Positions 45,665 through 58,235 of a stretch of DNA of 64,000 bases are shown one piece after another; within the stretch, counting starts at the first letter, position 1, and every line of letters begins with the position of its first letter. The stretch is from positions 26,836,501 to 26,900,500 of the forward strand of contig NW_024467106.1 of assembly GCF_017591425.1 (NCBI RefSeq), given 5' to 3'. The DNA is from Ochotona curzoniae (taxonomy: Eukaryota; Chordata; Mammalia; Lagomorpha; Ochotonidae). The translations under genes were made by a program, and so were the position numbers. The notes beneath the pieces were generated by a model. The model was not told the DNA's origin. It made no database searches and saw only the letters and a list, made by a program, of their open reading frames with translations.

Positions 45665-48176
45665 GCAGTAAGGGACACTGAACTAAATCCTGTTACTGGC
45701 TTGAAAATAACTGACTCTTGATAAGCAGTAACAGGATCACCTATGATTTTGTGGAAAAGGTGATTTATTATGCTTATCAAGTGAAATACAATTTGGACAG
45801 ATGAATCTTTAGAAGAACTACTTTCCCTTGAATGTTTGCTGTCAACACTCCAAGGCCAACATCCTCCATATCAACTATTAGTAACACACTTCACAATTTC
45901 ATTTTCAAATCCACTGACATCAAAAATAATGTTTTTCCTTGGAGACTGCTGGTAATAGTTGTATAGTTTTATTTGTATTCTTGGAAATCTATGTATTTAT
46001 TTAAGAAAATAATGCAAAGATAACTTTATTCCTTCTTTTTACTTTATTCCTTCTTAAGTTCCAGACAGCTTTCAAGACCAACTTCTAGTCTTAGATTCTA
46101 ACCAATCCAGTCAAAATTGAGCTATCCTGATGGTAAATCACCATTGTAAGTAATATGTATTCATTAATCATATGCAGATACACATACACACAGACAGAAA
46201 TACAAAAGCCCAGACGCAATACCAAATCCTATGATAAACAGGCATTATATATCGTAGGCAGTAAGCAGAGTAGATAATTAGGATGCTGACGGGACCTGAG
46301 AGGATTCAGCAGTAGAAAAGACACTGAGCCAACTCCAATGCTAAATGTGTAAGGGTATTAGTAGTGGCAAATGTAGAATTTTATGTGAGAAACCAAAGAA
46401 GAAATTTGAAAAGGACAAAAAAGCAGGCTAGCAGTTGAGGTCAATGGAAGGAAAGAGGACGGACTCTAACAGTCATTATCGCACACTGGGCATATATCAG
46501 AGGGTCACACGGGGAACAATCTGATCTAATTCATTGCATCCCTGTTTTTATGCAGCCAGAATAACACTTGATCTCCAAATCATGGGATTAAAGCAAAAGA
46601 TAGAAACCAGAGTAAGATCAACAGCAAAGGTGACATGCTTATCACCTCTGGCCCAAGGGTAACATTCCTTGATTAGAAATAGGGCTGCTTACAAAGTTAC
46701 AAAAAGGCAGCATGTGAGCAATAAAGAGTGAAGAAAATGGAACAAATAGATACTAAGTAACATCTGACTATGCCTTGATCTCTCAATGGCTTTGTAAGTT
46801 CTTTATGTTGTGGCAATTATACGTTCCACAGTTATCGTTTTAACTATCCTAACTGTATCATTTATATAATAAGCATATTCACAATGCTGTGCAACTATTA
46901 TCACTATCCTTTAGATCCTTTCTAACACTATCCCTGGTCCTGCATTGAGATGATCACAGTGCTATGTACACAGAATGTGTTTCTTAATGAATGGTTAATT
47001 TGCCTAGATACTATCACAGCCATGTGATGATACAAAGAGGATGTGGTCACTCCGGTTACGTTCCCAGTTTATTCAGTATTTAAATGGAGCCTCTGTGAGT
47101 TCTTGGCCATGTGGCCAGGAGAATCCCGTCATCCAGGGAATAATAATTAGGGGCTCTCCTTTGAGCTTTTGCCAAACAGTATTCTGATTCGCGTACTTAC
47201 ACAGATTATTATAACTAGGACATTGTCTAGAGCTAGGGCTACAATATTTCCGCACCAATCCTCCTTGGACTGAGATTATGAGCTGCTTACATAACCTCAT
47301 GAAACATGTAACTCTTAAATGACCAATCATCTTAATTTTTCTTTCATGTGCCCACCCAACTGGAAGGAAAGTGCATGTGTTTTGAGTGAGAACTCTGTTG
47401 ATGCTTATTTTTGAAACCAGCTATTGATTTATAATTTATGTACATTAAAACACACATTTCAGCTATACTATAGATGTTTGACCAATGGAAAATGTATGCA
47501 TTTAAATAATCATACAAGCAGATTTGACAAACTGCATTAGATTCATCGATTATGAGCTGAATATATCTTTTTTCTAAAAACAACATATACCTTGAAACCC
47601 TTGCTAGATCATTGCCTTCTACATGTAAATATAGTCATAGATTATACATATATCTAGACAGGAGACTTCAAGCATTTTGCTTCTTCTGATTTAGATGCAT
47701 TAGATATAATTAAAACACTTTAGTACATTCAATGTTAGGCATCACCTTTCAAGAAAATATCCACTGACCAGCATGGAAGTAGCATAAAAGGCCAATATTT
47801 AAAACCTTGAAATCACATTTACAGACCAAACTCAAAAGAATCAATGGTGGTATAGGGTGAGGAATGATGATGTTAGTCACAAAACCTTGACAGTTTTTAT
47901 GTGGAGACACAAAGTAACTTGATAAGTATGGGACTGCAGAGAGCAAAAGTGCCAAGAGAAGTCCATCTAGTGTGGAGTCGACATAAGGAAGAACTTCTTT
48001 GAATTATAACCTCTAAACAGAACTGAAGTATCAAGGATCAACACTGTAATTATTCAAAAAGAAGCCAAGAGACAATTGGAGAAGTTGAGACACAGTAGAG
48101 AGATTAGGTACGTGAGGAAATTAGGGATATCTTCCCATTCCAATTCAGTTATTTTGTGATGTAGGAACTCTAGTTT
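45665..48176. other. STX17 intron, mostly unannotated
   Basis: Positions 46830-46930 (catattcacaatgctgtgc, aactattatcactatcc) resemble an old L1-derived repeat. Nothing else was recognised. Confidence 0.4.
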
Positions 48177-49224
48177 AAAGCCATAGCCTAGGCTGGGATG
48201 GGGGCAAACCAGACTAAGCAGGGCTACAACACCTGTGCGCCTCATGTGGACTAGATCAGGGAAAAGCCGGGCTGGGCTGATTATTCCTACTGGTGCAAAC
48301 AAAATTAGAGTGGGTAAGGGTTGTTTGGGCTTAGCCACAGCATCAGCTGGCAGAAGCTGGCACTGGGGGCTAGTTCTGTCAAGTCAAACCACAGAACTAT
48401 CTGTAGAGTACATAATCTGGGAGTGGGAGAGGCATGGGAGGGAAATAGTGGGCTCATCCCTCTTGGGTTACCACTTCCACGGGAGGGCAAGATAAACCAA
48501 GACAGTGGCTGGGGTGGAATGGGGTGTGGGACAGACTGGATTACTGCTACACATACTGGCAAACCAGGGTAGGGGGCGGGCCTGGTGGGGGTTATTGTGG
48601 GTTGCTCCAACTAGGCTGCAGCCCACATTGGTTTATGCGAGGGCCAAGTATGTGCTGGGCAGAACCAGGCTGGACTGCAACACCCATCGGTTCCAGTGAA
48701 AGTCAGAAGTGAAAATGGAACCAACCCAGCAATTGCAACCACCAGCTGGTTGGACTGTGCTGGGCCCTGTACCTGCTACCACATACAAGAATCTGGTCTG
48801 AGCACTCCTCAGACAAAGTTTCTTTGGACATCTCCCCAATCAAAATGCTGGACTCAGAACCCTAACCAAGAAAAGAGAGAAGACAGAACAGGTCAATCAA
48901 CCATCTCAGCTATATGATGGACTATGTCAATCAGTGGATTCTTCAAGGACCTCATAGTGTTTGGAGTGGCAAGATTGACAGCAATTCATAACTGTTGAAA
49001 TATCAAAACCACTTGAGCAAGAGCCTTGGAGCATACCCTACATCCAGGATGTGGGGAGGGTGGGAAATTGGGTGGGCCTTCTCCCTTAATACCCCCTTTC
49101 AACATGAAGGAAACAATATGGAGAAAATAATAGTCTTATCCACTTTCCTATAGCCCTTGAACCTTTTTACCTTAATTAACTATGTAAAGATTGTCTCTCC
49201 CCCCTCCCAAAAAGCCATAGCCTA
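48177..49224 (+). mobile_element. Retroposon of uncertain family with 14-bp target duplication
   Basis: AAAGCCATAGCCTA occurs at 48177-48190 and 49211-49224. The 1,020-base insert starts GC-rich (ggctgggatgggggcaaacc) with imperfect repeats built around ctggactgcaacaccc / ctggcaaaccagggt / ttggtttatgcgagggc. It then becomes an ordinary stretch ending accttaattaactatgtaaa and a C/T-rich tip (cccccctcccaa). It has no real poly(A) tail and no long coding frame I recognise. Orientation is inferred. Confidence 0.7.
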
Positions 49225-49300
49225 AGACAGACTATCTCCAAATCATGGTCTGATCAAGAACAAAGAAGAGAAGCAGAAACAGATTTGGCATATAGGAGAA

Positions 49301-49380
49301 TATGTATATATGTATGTATGTATATGTGTGTGTGTGCATACATGTATATGTAGATACACACACATATACATGTATGCCTT
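49301..49380. repeat. (TATG)n/(TG)n/(CA)n microsatellite with perfect inverted repeat
   Basis: ATGTATATGTGTGTGT at 49318-49333 is the exact reverse complement of 49356-49371, leaving a 22-base loop. Confidence 0.9.
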
Positions 49381-49706
49381 ATTTTTCCATAATTGCTTGA
49401 AAGGAAAAATAAATTCAGAAGAATGATAGAAAAATCTTTTCTTTCTTCCCAACCAAAAACTATTTTGGGATTCCTAACTTATGTTAACAGCATCACTGCT
49501 ACCCAATTATGCGGAAAAGCGCATTAATGTTCCTTACCCTGACAATATCTTCCTCCAATTTGTACTAGGTCTGTTCCAGAAATATCTCCAGTTAGTTGTC
49601 CTTTACCTCTATACTGATACTGCTGTGGCTCCAGGTTAAACTCATTCAACTAATTGCGAACTTGTCATCCTTTCTTGGATCTCTGCCCTTTTAAAATCAC
49701 TGTTCA

Positions 49707-50105
49707 GGGCTCAGCATTGTAGCCTAGCGGCTAAAGTCCTTGTCTTGCATGTGCCAGGATCCCACATGGGGCCGGCTCTAATCCCAGTGGCCCTACTTCC
49801 CATCCAGCTCCCTGCTTGTGGCCTGCGAAAGCAGTCAAGGACAGCCTAAAGCCTTGGAACCTTGTACCCATGTATGAGACCTGGAAGAGGTCTGGGCTCC
49901 TGGCTTTGGATATGCACAGCTCCAGCCATTGTGGCCACTCGGGGAGTGAGCCAGCAGATGGAAGATCTTCCTCCTTGTCTCTCCTCCTCTCTGTGGAATT
50001 TCCATTGTGGCCACTTGTGGAATGAATCAATGGACAGGATCTTTGTCTCTCCTCCTCTCTGTGTATCTGACTTTCCAATGAAAACATAAAATAAATCTTT
50101 AAAAA
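49707..50105 (+). repeat. C-SINE with duplicated 3' part
   Basis: After a normal body, the segment ccattgtggccact…ctcctcctctctgtg occurs twice (about 49926-49995 and 50004-50062) before the tail gaaaacataaaataaatc, making the copy about 75 bases longer than usual. Confidence 0.9.
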
Positions 50106-50508
50106 TTTTTTGAAAATTATAAAATAAAAAACAAAGAACTAACCAACATGACTCTAATCTGCGCAGAAGCTTAGTTCCTTAATGCCTGCAACGTACAGTC
50201 CAAAGTCCATCACAGTCTTGCTTGCCCCTGATACCTTGTGCTTTGTTTATACTGTAGTACTTATCATTCTAAACAGGCCATATGCTTCTCTATTCCATGT
50301 CCTATTCACTTGTCATGAACTCATGAATAGCTGCTCATTTTTCAAGGCTCATGCAAATGCTACGAAGCTAACCCTAATGTGTGGACCTCAGAGCCCCTGT
50401 TTCTCTCCAATAAAATTAAACACTTTTCCTTGGAGCTAAAAGTACTTCTCTTCATGCTTTATTTTTTGCATTTGGTCATCATGTTTAAAAGATTAGTTCG
50501 GGGGGTCT

Positions 50509-50863
50509 AAACATAGATTTTCGGGCCCGGCGCGGTGGCGCAAGTGGTTGAGTCCTCGCCTTGCACGCCCGGGATCCCATATGGGCGCCGGTTCTAATCC
50601 CGGCAGCCCCGCTTCCCTTCCAGCTCCCTGCCTGTGGCCTGGGAGGGCGGTTGAGGACGGCCCAAGGCTTTGGGACCCTGCGCCCGCGTGGGAGACCCGG
50701 AGGGGGCTCCTGGCTTCGGATCGGCATAGTATCGGCCCATTGCGGCTCACTTGGGGAGTGAATCATCGGATGGAGGATCTTCCTCTCTGTCTCTCCTCTC
50801 TGTATATCCGCCTTTCCAATAAAAAATAATAAAAAAAAAAAAAAAAAAAAAAACATAGATTTT
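50509..50863 (+). repeat. C-SINE, very young, with 13-bp target duplication
   Basis: AAACATAGATTTT at 50509-50521 and 50851-50863 bound element 50522-50850. It is CpG-rich (cgggcccggcgcggtggcgc) with a pure A tail of about 22 and is the best-preserved copy in the window. Confidence 0.96.
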
Positions 50864-51013
50864 CCTACTAGAGAATCCCTGAGAGCATACAGCAGGCTTA
50901 ATTTATTTCTCCATCCAACCTTGTCACATACCCCTTTGCCCCTATGTTAAGCATCCGTTACAATGCTTTTTATATTACAAATTCTAAAGTGTTTAGAGAA
51001 TTAATGTGGAATG

Positions 51014-51050
51014 AAAAAGTAAACTAAAAAAAAAAAAAAAAAGAAAATAA
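51014..51050 (+). repeat. A-rich run
   Basis: Runs of A at 51025-51042 and nearby, 160 bases from the STX17 exon at 51211. Confidence 0.8.
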
Positions 51051-51210
51051 CAAAAAAATTTAGAATTAATCTGGAATCTGAGGAAGTCAGTACTAGTTTT
51101 TAATATTATAACTTCTCATTAAAATTCTAATCTCAAGCCTAGTGATTGGAAAAAAACCTCTCATTCATGGCAATATAACAATTTTGAGCCAAACTCCATT
51201 ATATACTCAC

Positions 51211-51261
51211 ATTCACTAGCAGAGCGAAATCAGTGACCAGTTGGCTAAGTTCAATCAAGTC
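51211..51261 (-). CDS. STX17: STX17 coding exon, residues 178-194 (SNARE motif)
   Basis: A 51-base exon encodes DLIELSQLVTDFALLVN in phase 0 at both ends. The acceptor is tttttaag and the donor is GTGAGT (rc of 51205-51210). It carries the heptad hydrophobics of the N-terminal half of the SNARE coiled coil. It is separated from the next upstream exon by a 76-base intron, near the minimum size for mammals. Confidence 0.96.
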
Positions 51262-51337
51262 CTTAAAAAGAGAGAAAGAGAAAGTTACTTACTTTTATGC
51301 CTCACAGCCAGCAAACAGAAATTCTTCTTTAACATAC

Positions 51338-51453
51338 CGCTTCCAAGTTTTCCCATGACTCCGCAGCATGCTGGTCCGGAGGAATTTCAGGCAGTGCATA
51401 GATCTGAGTCAAGCTCTGACAGCTGGCTTCGGCTTCCGTGCTGTGAAATTCTC
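51338..51453 (-). CDS. STX17: STX17 coding exon, residues 139-177 (linker and start of SNARE motif)
   Basis: The acceptor is ttcacgcag and the donor is GTATGT (rc of 51332-51337). Two bases complete Gly139; the frame then reads EFHSTEAEASCQSLTQIYAL and PEIPPDQHAAESWENLEA. The first part is a flexible linker and the last residues begin the SNARE coiled coil. This is the most diverged of the five exons: Glu, Ser, Cys, Pro, His and Asn differ from the human sequence I recall, as expected for a linker. Confidence 0.96.
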
Positions 51454-51991
51454 CTGCGTGAACACAGCCCCAGGTGCGGACGTTAGTTGCTTTGTTGGAA
51501 TAGGCAGAACATGAGTCAATTCCACAAAATGATTGCTACTGCCACGGAAAAAGCTTATTATTTAATTAGATGCTAAAAGTGAGTTGGTTATTCTATGAAA
51601 ACAGAATTGTTTAACCATGGATACCTTATTTTTTTCATCCAAACTAATGGCTACATATCTTCTGTTTCCATCCTAAATAACTTTGTTGGCATTTAACCTA
51701 AGATATTTATCCAAAGTAAGACTATTGTATTTGGTCAACGTTCCATGAAGAGACATCCAACAGAAAGAGACTTAATGCCTTTCAGTGCTAAATCTTTAAC
51801 CTTTCATTTGGCTACTTCAGTAATTATTAAGTATCAGAGACATAGGATGTTGAAAGTAGGAAGTGATGTGTGTTCACTGATAAAATAGCTCATTCTTACT
51901 ACATGTATATTTATATATGCATATCACTTTTTGAGTCATTCTCTGACATATGTTTTCATTCTCCTTCTATTTCTTTCCTGAGTTTTAACAA

Positions 51992-52374
51992 AATCATCAA
52001 GGAGCTGGCACTGTGGCATCGTGAGTTAAGCTGCTGCCTGCAGGGCATGCACCTATATGGGCACTGGTTCGAGAACCAGTTGCTCCATTCTAATCCAGTT
52101 GCTTGATAATGCACTCAGGAAAGCCGCAGATGATCGCACAAATGCTTGAGCCCCTACACACATGTGAGAGACCCAGGAGAAGGTCCCAGCTCCTGGCTTT
52201 GGCCTGGCTCAGCACAAGTTGCTACACAGACACTTGGGGAGAGAACCAGTAGATGAAAGACCTTTCTCTCTGTCTGTTTTTCTCTGTTCCTCCCTCTCTT
52301 TTTCTGTAACTTTGATTTTCAAATAAATAAAAACAAATCTTGAAACATACACACATACACACATGAATCATCAA
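51992..52374 (+). repeat. C-SINE, older subfamily, with 9-bp target duplication
   Basis: AATCATCAA at 51992-52000 and 52366-52374 bound it; the body runs from ggagctggcactgtggcatc to aaacaaatcttgaaac and a (CACACATA) tail. Confidence 0.88.
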
Positions 52375-52754
52375 CCCACTAAGGACTTTGTACATTAAAC
52401 ACTGCTATGATGAAAACTGACCCACACTATGAATAAGAAAACAAGCCAAGTGGTGGGGCCGGAAATCCAAACTGTAATTATTCATGAGCTTATAAACTAC
52501 ACTGGAGTTTTACCTTCTTCATAATATCAATATGGAACTTTTGGAAAGAGTTGGAGACTACTGAGAAGCTGGAAGCCATCATCATCAGATTTTAGATTTA
52601 GAAATGAAATCATAGCTGATTTATGAAGAGCACATTAAGGGTGAGACAATTAGACAGTGATAAACAAGTTGGGAGGATTTGTAACAGGTCCAGTTCAAAG
52701 TGTCGATGACCCACTCAGCAAATGGCAGTGGAAATGAACAGAACAGATACAAAG

Positions 52755-52818
52755 GTCTACTTTGCTGTCTCTCTTCTCTCTGTAATCTGCCTTTCCAATA
52801 AAAATTAAAATCTCAAAA
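52755..52818 (+). repeat. C-SINE 3' tail fragment
   Basis: The stretch ctgtctctcttctctctgta, then ctgcctttccaataaaaatt, is the SINE 3' end without its head. Confidence 0.7.
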
Positions 52819-53217
52819 CTTCTTCTTAGCACTTATTATATATTATGTTAGGTGGAAGGGATGAAAAAGTGAATGACAGAGAACTGACTCTCAAAGAACT
52901 TACGCACTGAAAGAGTCAGCTACAAAAGTGGTGATCATAAAACAAAGTGAGAATGCATTATCCACCCATCTACCTAGATGCATACAGAATTTTGTGGGGA
53001 CTCTAAGCTGTGGCATCTTCTCCAGCCTGGTGTGGTGTGCAATGTCTGGAAAGCCTTACTACAAAACTGATGTCATTAGGCAAAGAGAATACAGATTCTA
53101 AGAAAAAACAGCACAAATACAGGTCTTTAAGGAAGAGAAATATACTAACAAAATTTGTTATTACTGAAGCCTGAGGTAAAAGAAGCAGTTACAAGTACAT
53201 GGCATTAAGACTGGTTG

Positions 53218-53545
53218 GTGTGGCTTGATGTGATGGCTCTGGCTAAATTCTTGCCTTGCACATGCTGGGATTCCGTATAGGTGCCAGTTCATGTCCTGAC
53301 TGCTCTACTTCCCATTCAGCTCTATGCTCGTGCCCTGGGAAAGCAGTGGAGGATGGCCCAAATGCCTTGGGACTCTGTGCCCGTTTGGGTGGCCCAGAAG
53401 CTACTCCTAGTTCCTGGCTTCAGATTGGCTCAGCTCTGGCTGCTGTGTCCACTTGAGGAGTGAAACAGCAGATGGAAGATCCTTCTCTCTGTCCCTCCTT
53501 CCCTCTGTAAATCTGACTTTCCAATAAAAATAAATAAATCTTTAA
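53218..53545 (+). repeat. C-SINE
   Basis: From ggtgtggcttgatgtgatgg to aataaaaataaataaatc. Confidence 0.88.
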
Positions 53546-53671
53546 CAAAATAACTCAAATGAAATACACCAGGATATAAAACTTGAGCAAAGAGAGATTA
53601 GTGCATATAAATTCCTCATCTAAAAGAGATGGGAAATGTTTGACATTTAAACATAAAAGATATCCCTCAAT

Positions 53672-53700
53672 CAAAAAAAAAAAAAAAAAAGAAAGAAAGA
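53672..53700 (+). repeat. Poly(A)/(GAAA)n run
   Basis: About 18 A residues followed by gaaagaaagaaa. Confidence 0.85.
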
Positions 53701-54444
53701 AACGTTGAAGTCACTAAAGTCTCACTTGAAACCAAACTGCGTATGCATCTCAGTTCAAATGGAGTTTTAGAACAAAGAAGTCTTCTCTTTCCTGGGAGAC
53801 CCACACACTTAACAACTCTTAACATCACTAATGAATTCAAGCCATGGTTATCAATTAAGAAAGCAAACCGTTTAATTTGTACAACTTCTATGATTTATAT
53901 ATTCTATCTTGCATTACAGAATCACTCTCTCAGTGACTGTCCTTTGATTTTTAACTCTTCAAACTGCTAAGAACATAATGAAGCAAAACAGAGAGAAATT
54001 GTAGCTACAGGACAGAAGGCTGCCCACAGAGGTAAAAAAATTATAATCATTTCATTAGCCACAATAATCTCAGTTCTGAAACAGGCAAATTAGTTACTAC
54101 TCAACACTATTTTTCAAATTCCAAAATTATTATTATAAAATATTATTGGCTATAAATTCTAATAAACATTACCATAATTTATTCACTTAGGTAGTAGTAA
54201 GATATAAGCTAAATAAGGAACACAAATTCTAAACTTTTCCCTTCTTTCTCTTGATGTATAAATATACAGTTACACTCCCTCTTTTCCTGTATTTCATGAA
54301 CTATGATTTCACCATAAATAAAAATTTCACTAAAATCTAAACTAATTCAAAAGCACTCATTATATTTTTTCACGTTCTGATAGCTTAAAAATGGTGACAT
54401 CAATTTACTAATCATCTACATGAAATATATCAAAATAAAATGAT

Positions 54445-54755
54445 GGGGCTGATGTCCTGGGGTAGCAGGAAAAGCTGTTGCCTGTAATGCCAGCATCCTT
54501 GTGGGTGCTGGTTTCTGTCTGGGTGTTCCACTTCCACCCCAGCTCTCTGCTAATGGCCCAGTGAAAGCAGAAGATTTTCCAAATGTTTGGGTCCCTGCCA
54601 ACCACACGAGAGGCCTAAAGCAAGCTCTGGGTTCAGCCTGATACAGCCCTGACCTTTGTGAACATCTGGGAGTAAACCAATGGATGGAAGGGTCCCCCCT
54701 TCTCTCCTCTGTACCTCTGACTTTCAAATAAATAAACTTTTTTGGAAAAAAAAAA
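54445..54755 (+). repeat. C-SINE, older subfamily
   Basis: From ggggctgatgtcctggggta to tttcaaataaataaactttt. Confidence 0.82.
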
Positions 54756-54759
54756 TACA

Positions 54760-56720
54760 ATTACTTCCAAAGTCATGTTTTAGCTTCAAAGAACAATTTC
54801 TTAAAAAAAAAAAAAAGCAAAGCCTATCATATAATACAAAGCCTTCTACATATTTCACAAAACTGTTCAGCATCTGTTCATTACCTAAGATAAAAATCTA
54901 ACATTTAGTCAAATTCAATATGATAGTATGAAGTTTTCCAGAAGTTTTAAGACTGGATCCCTTTAGTCTGTGAATGTTTAACATGTAATAAGGTTCTGTT
55001 CCTATCACGCTTCTGAAGCATGTGTCCAGATGGCAAGTTAAGCAAGTCTGAAATGGAGAGAAGCCCTGAGTCCCTCAGTATGAATTATAGCACCTTTCTA
55101 AATACAAATCAGATCTGTGGCCCATCACTTCTCTCGGTGAGTAGCAATATGTTAACGATGAAACTATAAACAGAAGTGATACCACTCTTCCTTCAACTTA
55201 GTAAGCTTCTTTCATTCTCCAAAGAATATAAAATGTCTCAATCTAGATGTTATTTCTATCGACAAATGAGAAACCACTATTTTTGTATTTTGTATCTCAC
55301 TCATGGAAGTATGGCAATACTGCTCTGAAATGTTTGCTGATGTTTCCTACCAATTTATTTAGAAACAGATTAAAGTGTAAAGGAAAAAGTATTTTAAGGC
55401 ACTTACTTCTATGCAAATAAAATATATTTTCTGTATAGGCTACCACTACCATAATGAGTAATTTAAAGCAAAAATAAGGAACAACCAAAGAGCACAGGAT
55501 AAAAATATGCAGAATGACAGAAAAGAGTCTACCACTAGAAGACCACATATGGAGCAAGGCCAATTCCAACTCAGCTATTAAAGTCTAATGTAAATTAGTG
55601 ACTTCCTTTTCATTATCGTCTCAAATCTTCTCACTTGCTTGTTCATAATATTTCTAAATTCTAGAAACCCAACAGCAATTCTCACACTTGGTGAAAAACC
55701 CAAAAACTTGGTTAAACAGGTATTTTAACAGCTTTATGTTTTGACAATGGGTTTACTGACAAAGCACAATCTGATCACAGCACTCTAGAACTTGGAAGTT
55801 ATACTGCTTCAGGTAAAACTCAGCTGTGTACCTTTCTACGGAGAGTGACTGTATCAACCACGTCAGTACTGGCTTCAGATTTTTCAGTTTTTCTCTCAGT
55901 GGCAAATAATGAAGTCCTTTAGCCTACTTGGTTTTCCATGAATTCACAAGTTTAAAAGTCAACAAAGTGGAAACATGCATTTGACTTACTCCTTCTCCCT
56001 CATTCTCTGGCTCTGCCCAATCTTTTCCTTTCTTCATACATGTACTCCTCAAATTCTGCCAATTATTATTTTTTTAAGACTAGTTATCTTCCTGTGGAGA
56101 CAGTTAATTGTCTGTAAACTTAATAAACTAAACTGCCTTCTCTGGCAATGAGCCAATTTCTCTGAAGACCTAGACACCCAACTCTGTTGAACATACACAG
56201 TTCTGGGGGAAACCTGAATGACTCAATGATAAAATGCAGTTCAAATTAATTGCTAGAGTATTGTCATATTGTGAAATAATTCTCTAACAGAAGTGAAATC
56301 TTTTTACCTGACAGGGAACTGTAAAAAGGAAAATATATTCAAACCAACTACGCTTTTAAAAGTTCCAGCTTCTTCACTCTTACTATCAGTGACATAACTG
56401 TCCCAAAGTCTGGTACACAAGACAGGCTCTTGCTCACAGGGAACTAAGCATGAAGCCCAGTCCTACAAAAACACACATTAAGCAACAATTTGTATTCAAT
56501 AAGAAGGAAAGCCTTCAAACTCACCAGTACAGTGGTGACAACCTAGGAGAACAGAACAATGGAAACAGTAACTATGAACTACTAAAAACATCATTCCCTA
56601 AAACTCTTCAATTAAGGAATGAGTGCTAACATCTTCTCCCCCAAAACATTTTAGACACTGTTAATCCAGAGAGCAAAATGATTATAGCACAACTGAAATT
56701 ACAAAATTGTCTCCAGAAAT
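54760..56720. other. STX17 intron, no feature seen
   Basis: AT-rich, apparently unique. No exon or repeat recognised. Confidence 0.45.
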
Positions 56721-56722
56721 TT

Positions 56723-57020
56723 GTTTGTTTAAAGACAAAGTAACAGAGAGAGTGAGATCTTCCATCTGCTGGTTCCCTCCTAAGATGGCTACAATAGCCA
56801 AGTTGGGCCAGGCTGAAGCCAGGAACCAAGAGCTTCTTCTAGGTCTCCACGTGGGTACCAAGGGCGTAAGCATTTGAGGCATGTTCCACTGCTTCCCTGG
56901 GTTCATTAGCAGGGAACTGAATTGCAAGTGGAGCAGGAGGCACATGAACTGTTGCTTACATGAATGCCAGCACTGCAGGTGACACCTATACCTGCTATGC
57001 CACAACACCAGTCCAAACAC
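56723..57020 (-). repeat. C-SINE, older subfamily
   Basis: Antisense copy, gagagtgagatcttccatc to ctatgccacaacaccagtcc. Confidence 0.82.
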
Positions 57021-57201
57021 ATACACTTTAAAAAAAAATAATTGTAATAATTAAAAGTAGATTAAAATGATACATGAAAAGTAGCAACCTAGGATAATTT
57101 AAAAATAAAAAATATTAAAGCAGAAATAGAAAAAAATACAGTAATTATAAAGTAAAGACAGGATAATTAAAAATTAATGTGGTAGTTAAAATTTTAGCTT
57201 T

Positions 57202-57532
57202 GGGCAGACGTGATAGCCTATTGGCTAAATGCTTGACTTGCAACCACTGGGATCCCATATGAGTGCCGGTTCATGTCCTGGCTGCTCCACTTCCCATTCA
57301 GCTCCCTGTTTGGGCCTGGGAAAGCAGTTGAGGATGGTCCAAAGCCTTGGGACCCTGTACACGCGTGGGAGGCCCAAAAGAAGCTCATGGCTTCTGGTTT
57401 TGGATCAGATCAGCTTGGCTACACCCATTATAGCCACCTGGGGAGTGAACCAGCAGAAGAGAAGATTATTTGCTCTGTATCTCCTTCTCTCTATAAATCT
57501 GCCTTTCCAATAAAAAATAAATTTAAAAAAAA
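57202..57532 (+). repeat. C-SINE with short target duplication
   Basis: Body gggcagacgtgatagcctat to aataaaaaataaatttaaa; TTAGCTTT lies on both sides. Confidence 0.9.
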
Positions 57533-57539
57533 TTAGCTT

Positions 57540-58235
57540 TTAAGCTTTCTGGTAGACTACTCAAATAGGAAAACTTTATCAATGACTGTACTTAATACTC
57601 AAGAGGTTAAAAGAAAAAGACCAGCTTCTCTGAAGTGCTATTGTGTACTAAGCCAAGAATTTTCAGGATTAAAGACATTATTATAGTGTGACTGACAATT
57701 ATCAATGACATCCTCAGAAGAGTTATAATAACAATTCTTACAGGGCTGTTTCATAGAGTATCACTTCACAAGATTGATGGCATGACCTTCATTGCAGATT
57801 ATTTTTTAATGTTGTCAGTTAAACTCAGAGAACTGAACTGGATGATAAATTCAACATTGCCTGAGAAAACCAGAGGCATACAAGAAAAGGCATACCTTAG
57901 CAGGTCACCCCCACACATTCACAGGAAGGAAGAATACTCCGCAGACCAAGACGAATTCTTTTTGAGAAATACGTTAAAAATTTATTTTCCATACATGGAC
58001 AAATAGATATTTAAAGCCCCAGAATGCTGCTTCTCATAGCATGGCCTTGAACATTTATCCTGCAGAATTTCCAGGATGTATATTTCTAGTCATACTCGGA
58101 ATCCACAGACTCAGCATATTTGGACATCAGGTGATTCTACAGATAGATTATCAATCTGTAGTATGTACACAAGGAGGTGAGCTTTAATTACCTACATCAC
58201 TATGATCAAGAACAACAATTCATATAATACATTAC
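57540..58235. other. STX17 intron, no feature seen
   Basis: No repeat or gene recognised between the SINE and the exon donor. Confidence 0.45.

Noticed and set aside
48235..48917. Several Gly/Trp-rich frames near 48.2-48.9 kb
   Set aside because: They come from GC-rich internal repeats of a retroposon; every frame is short and there is no family match.
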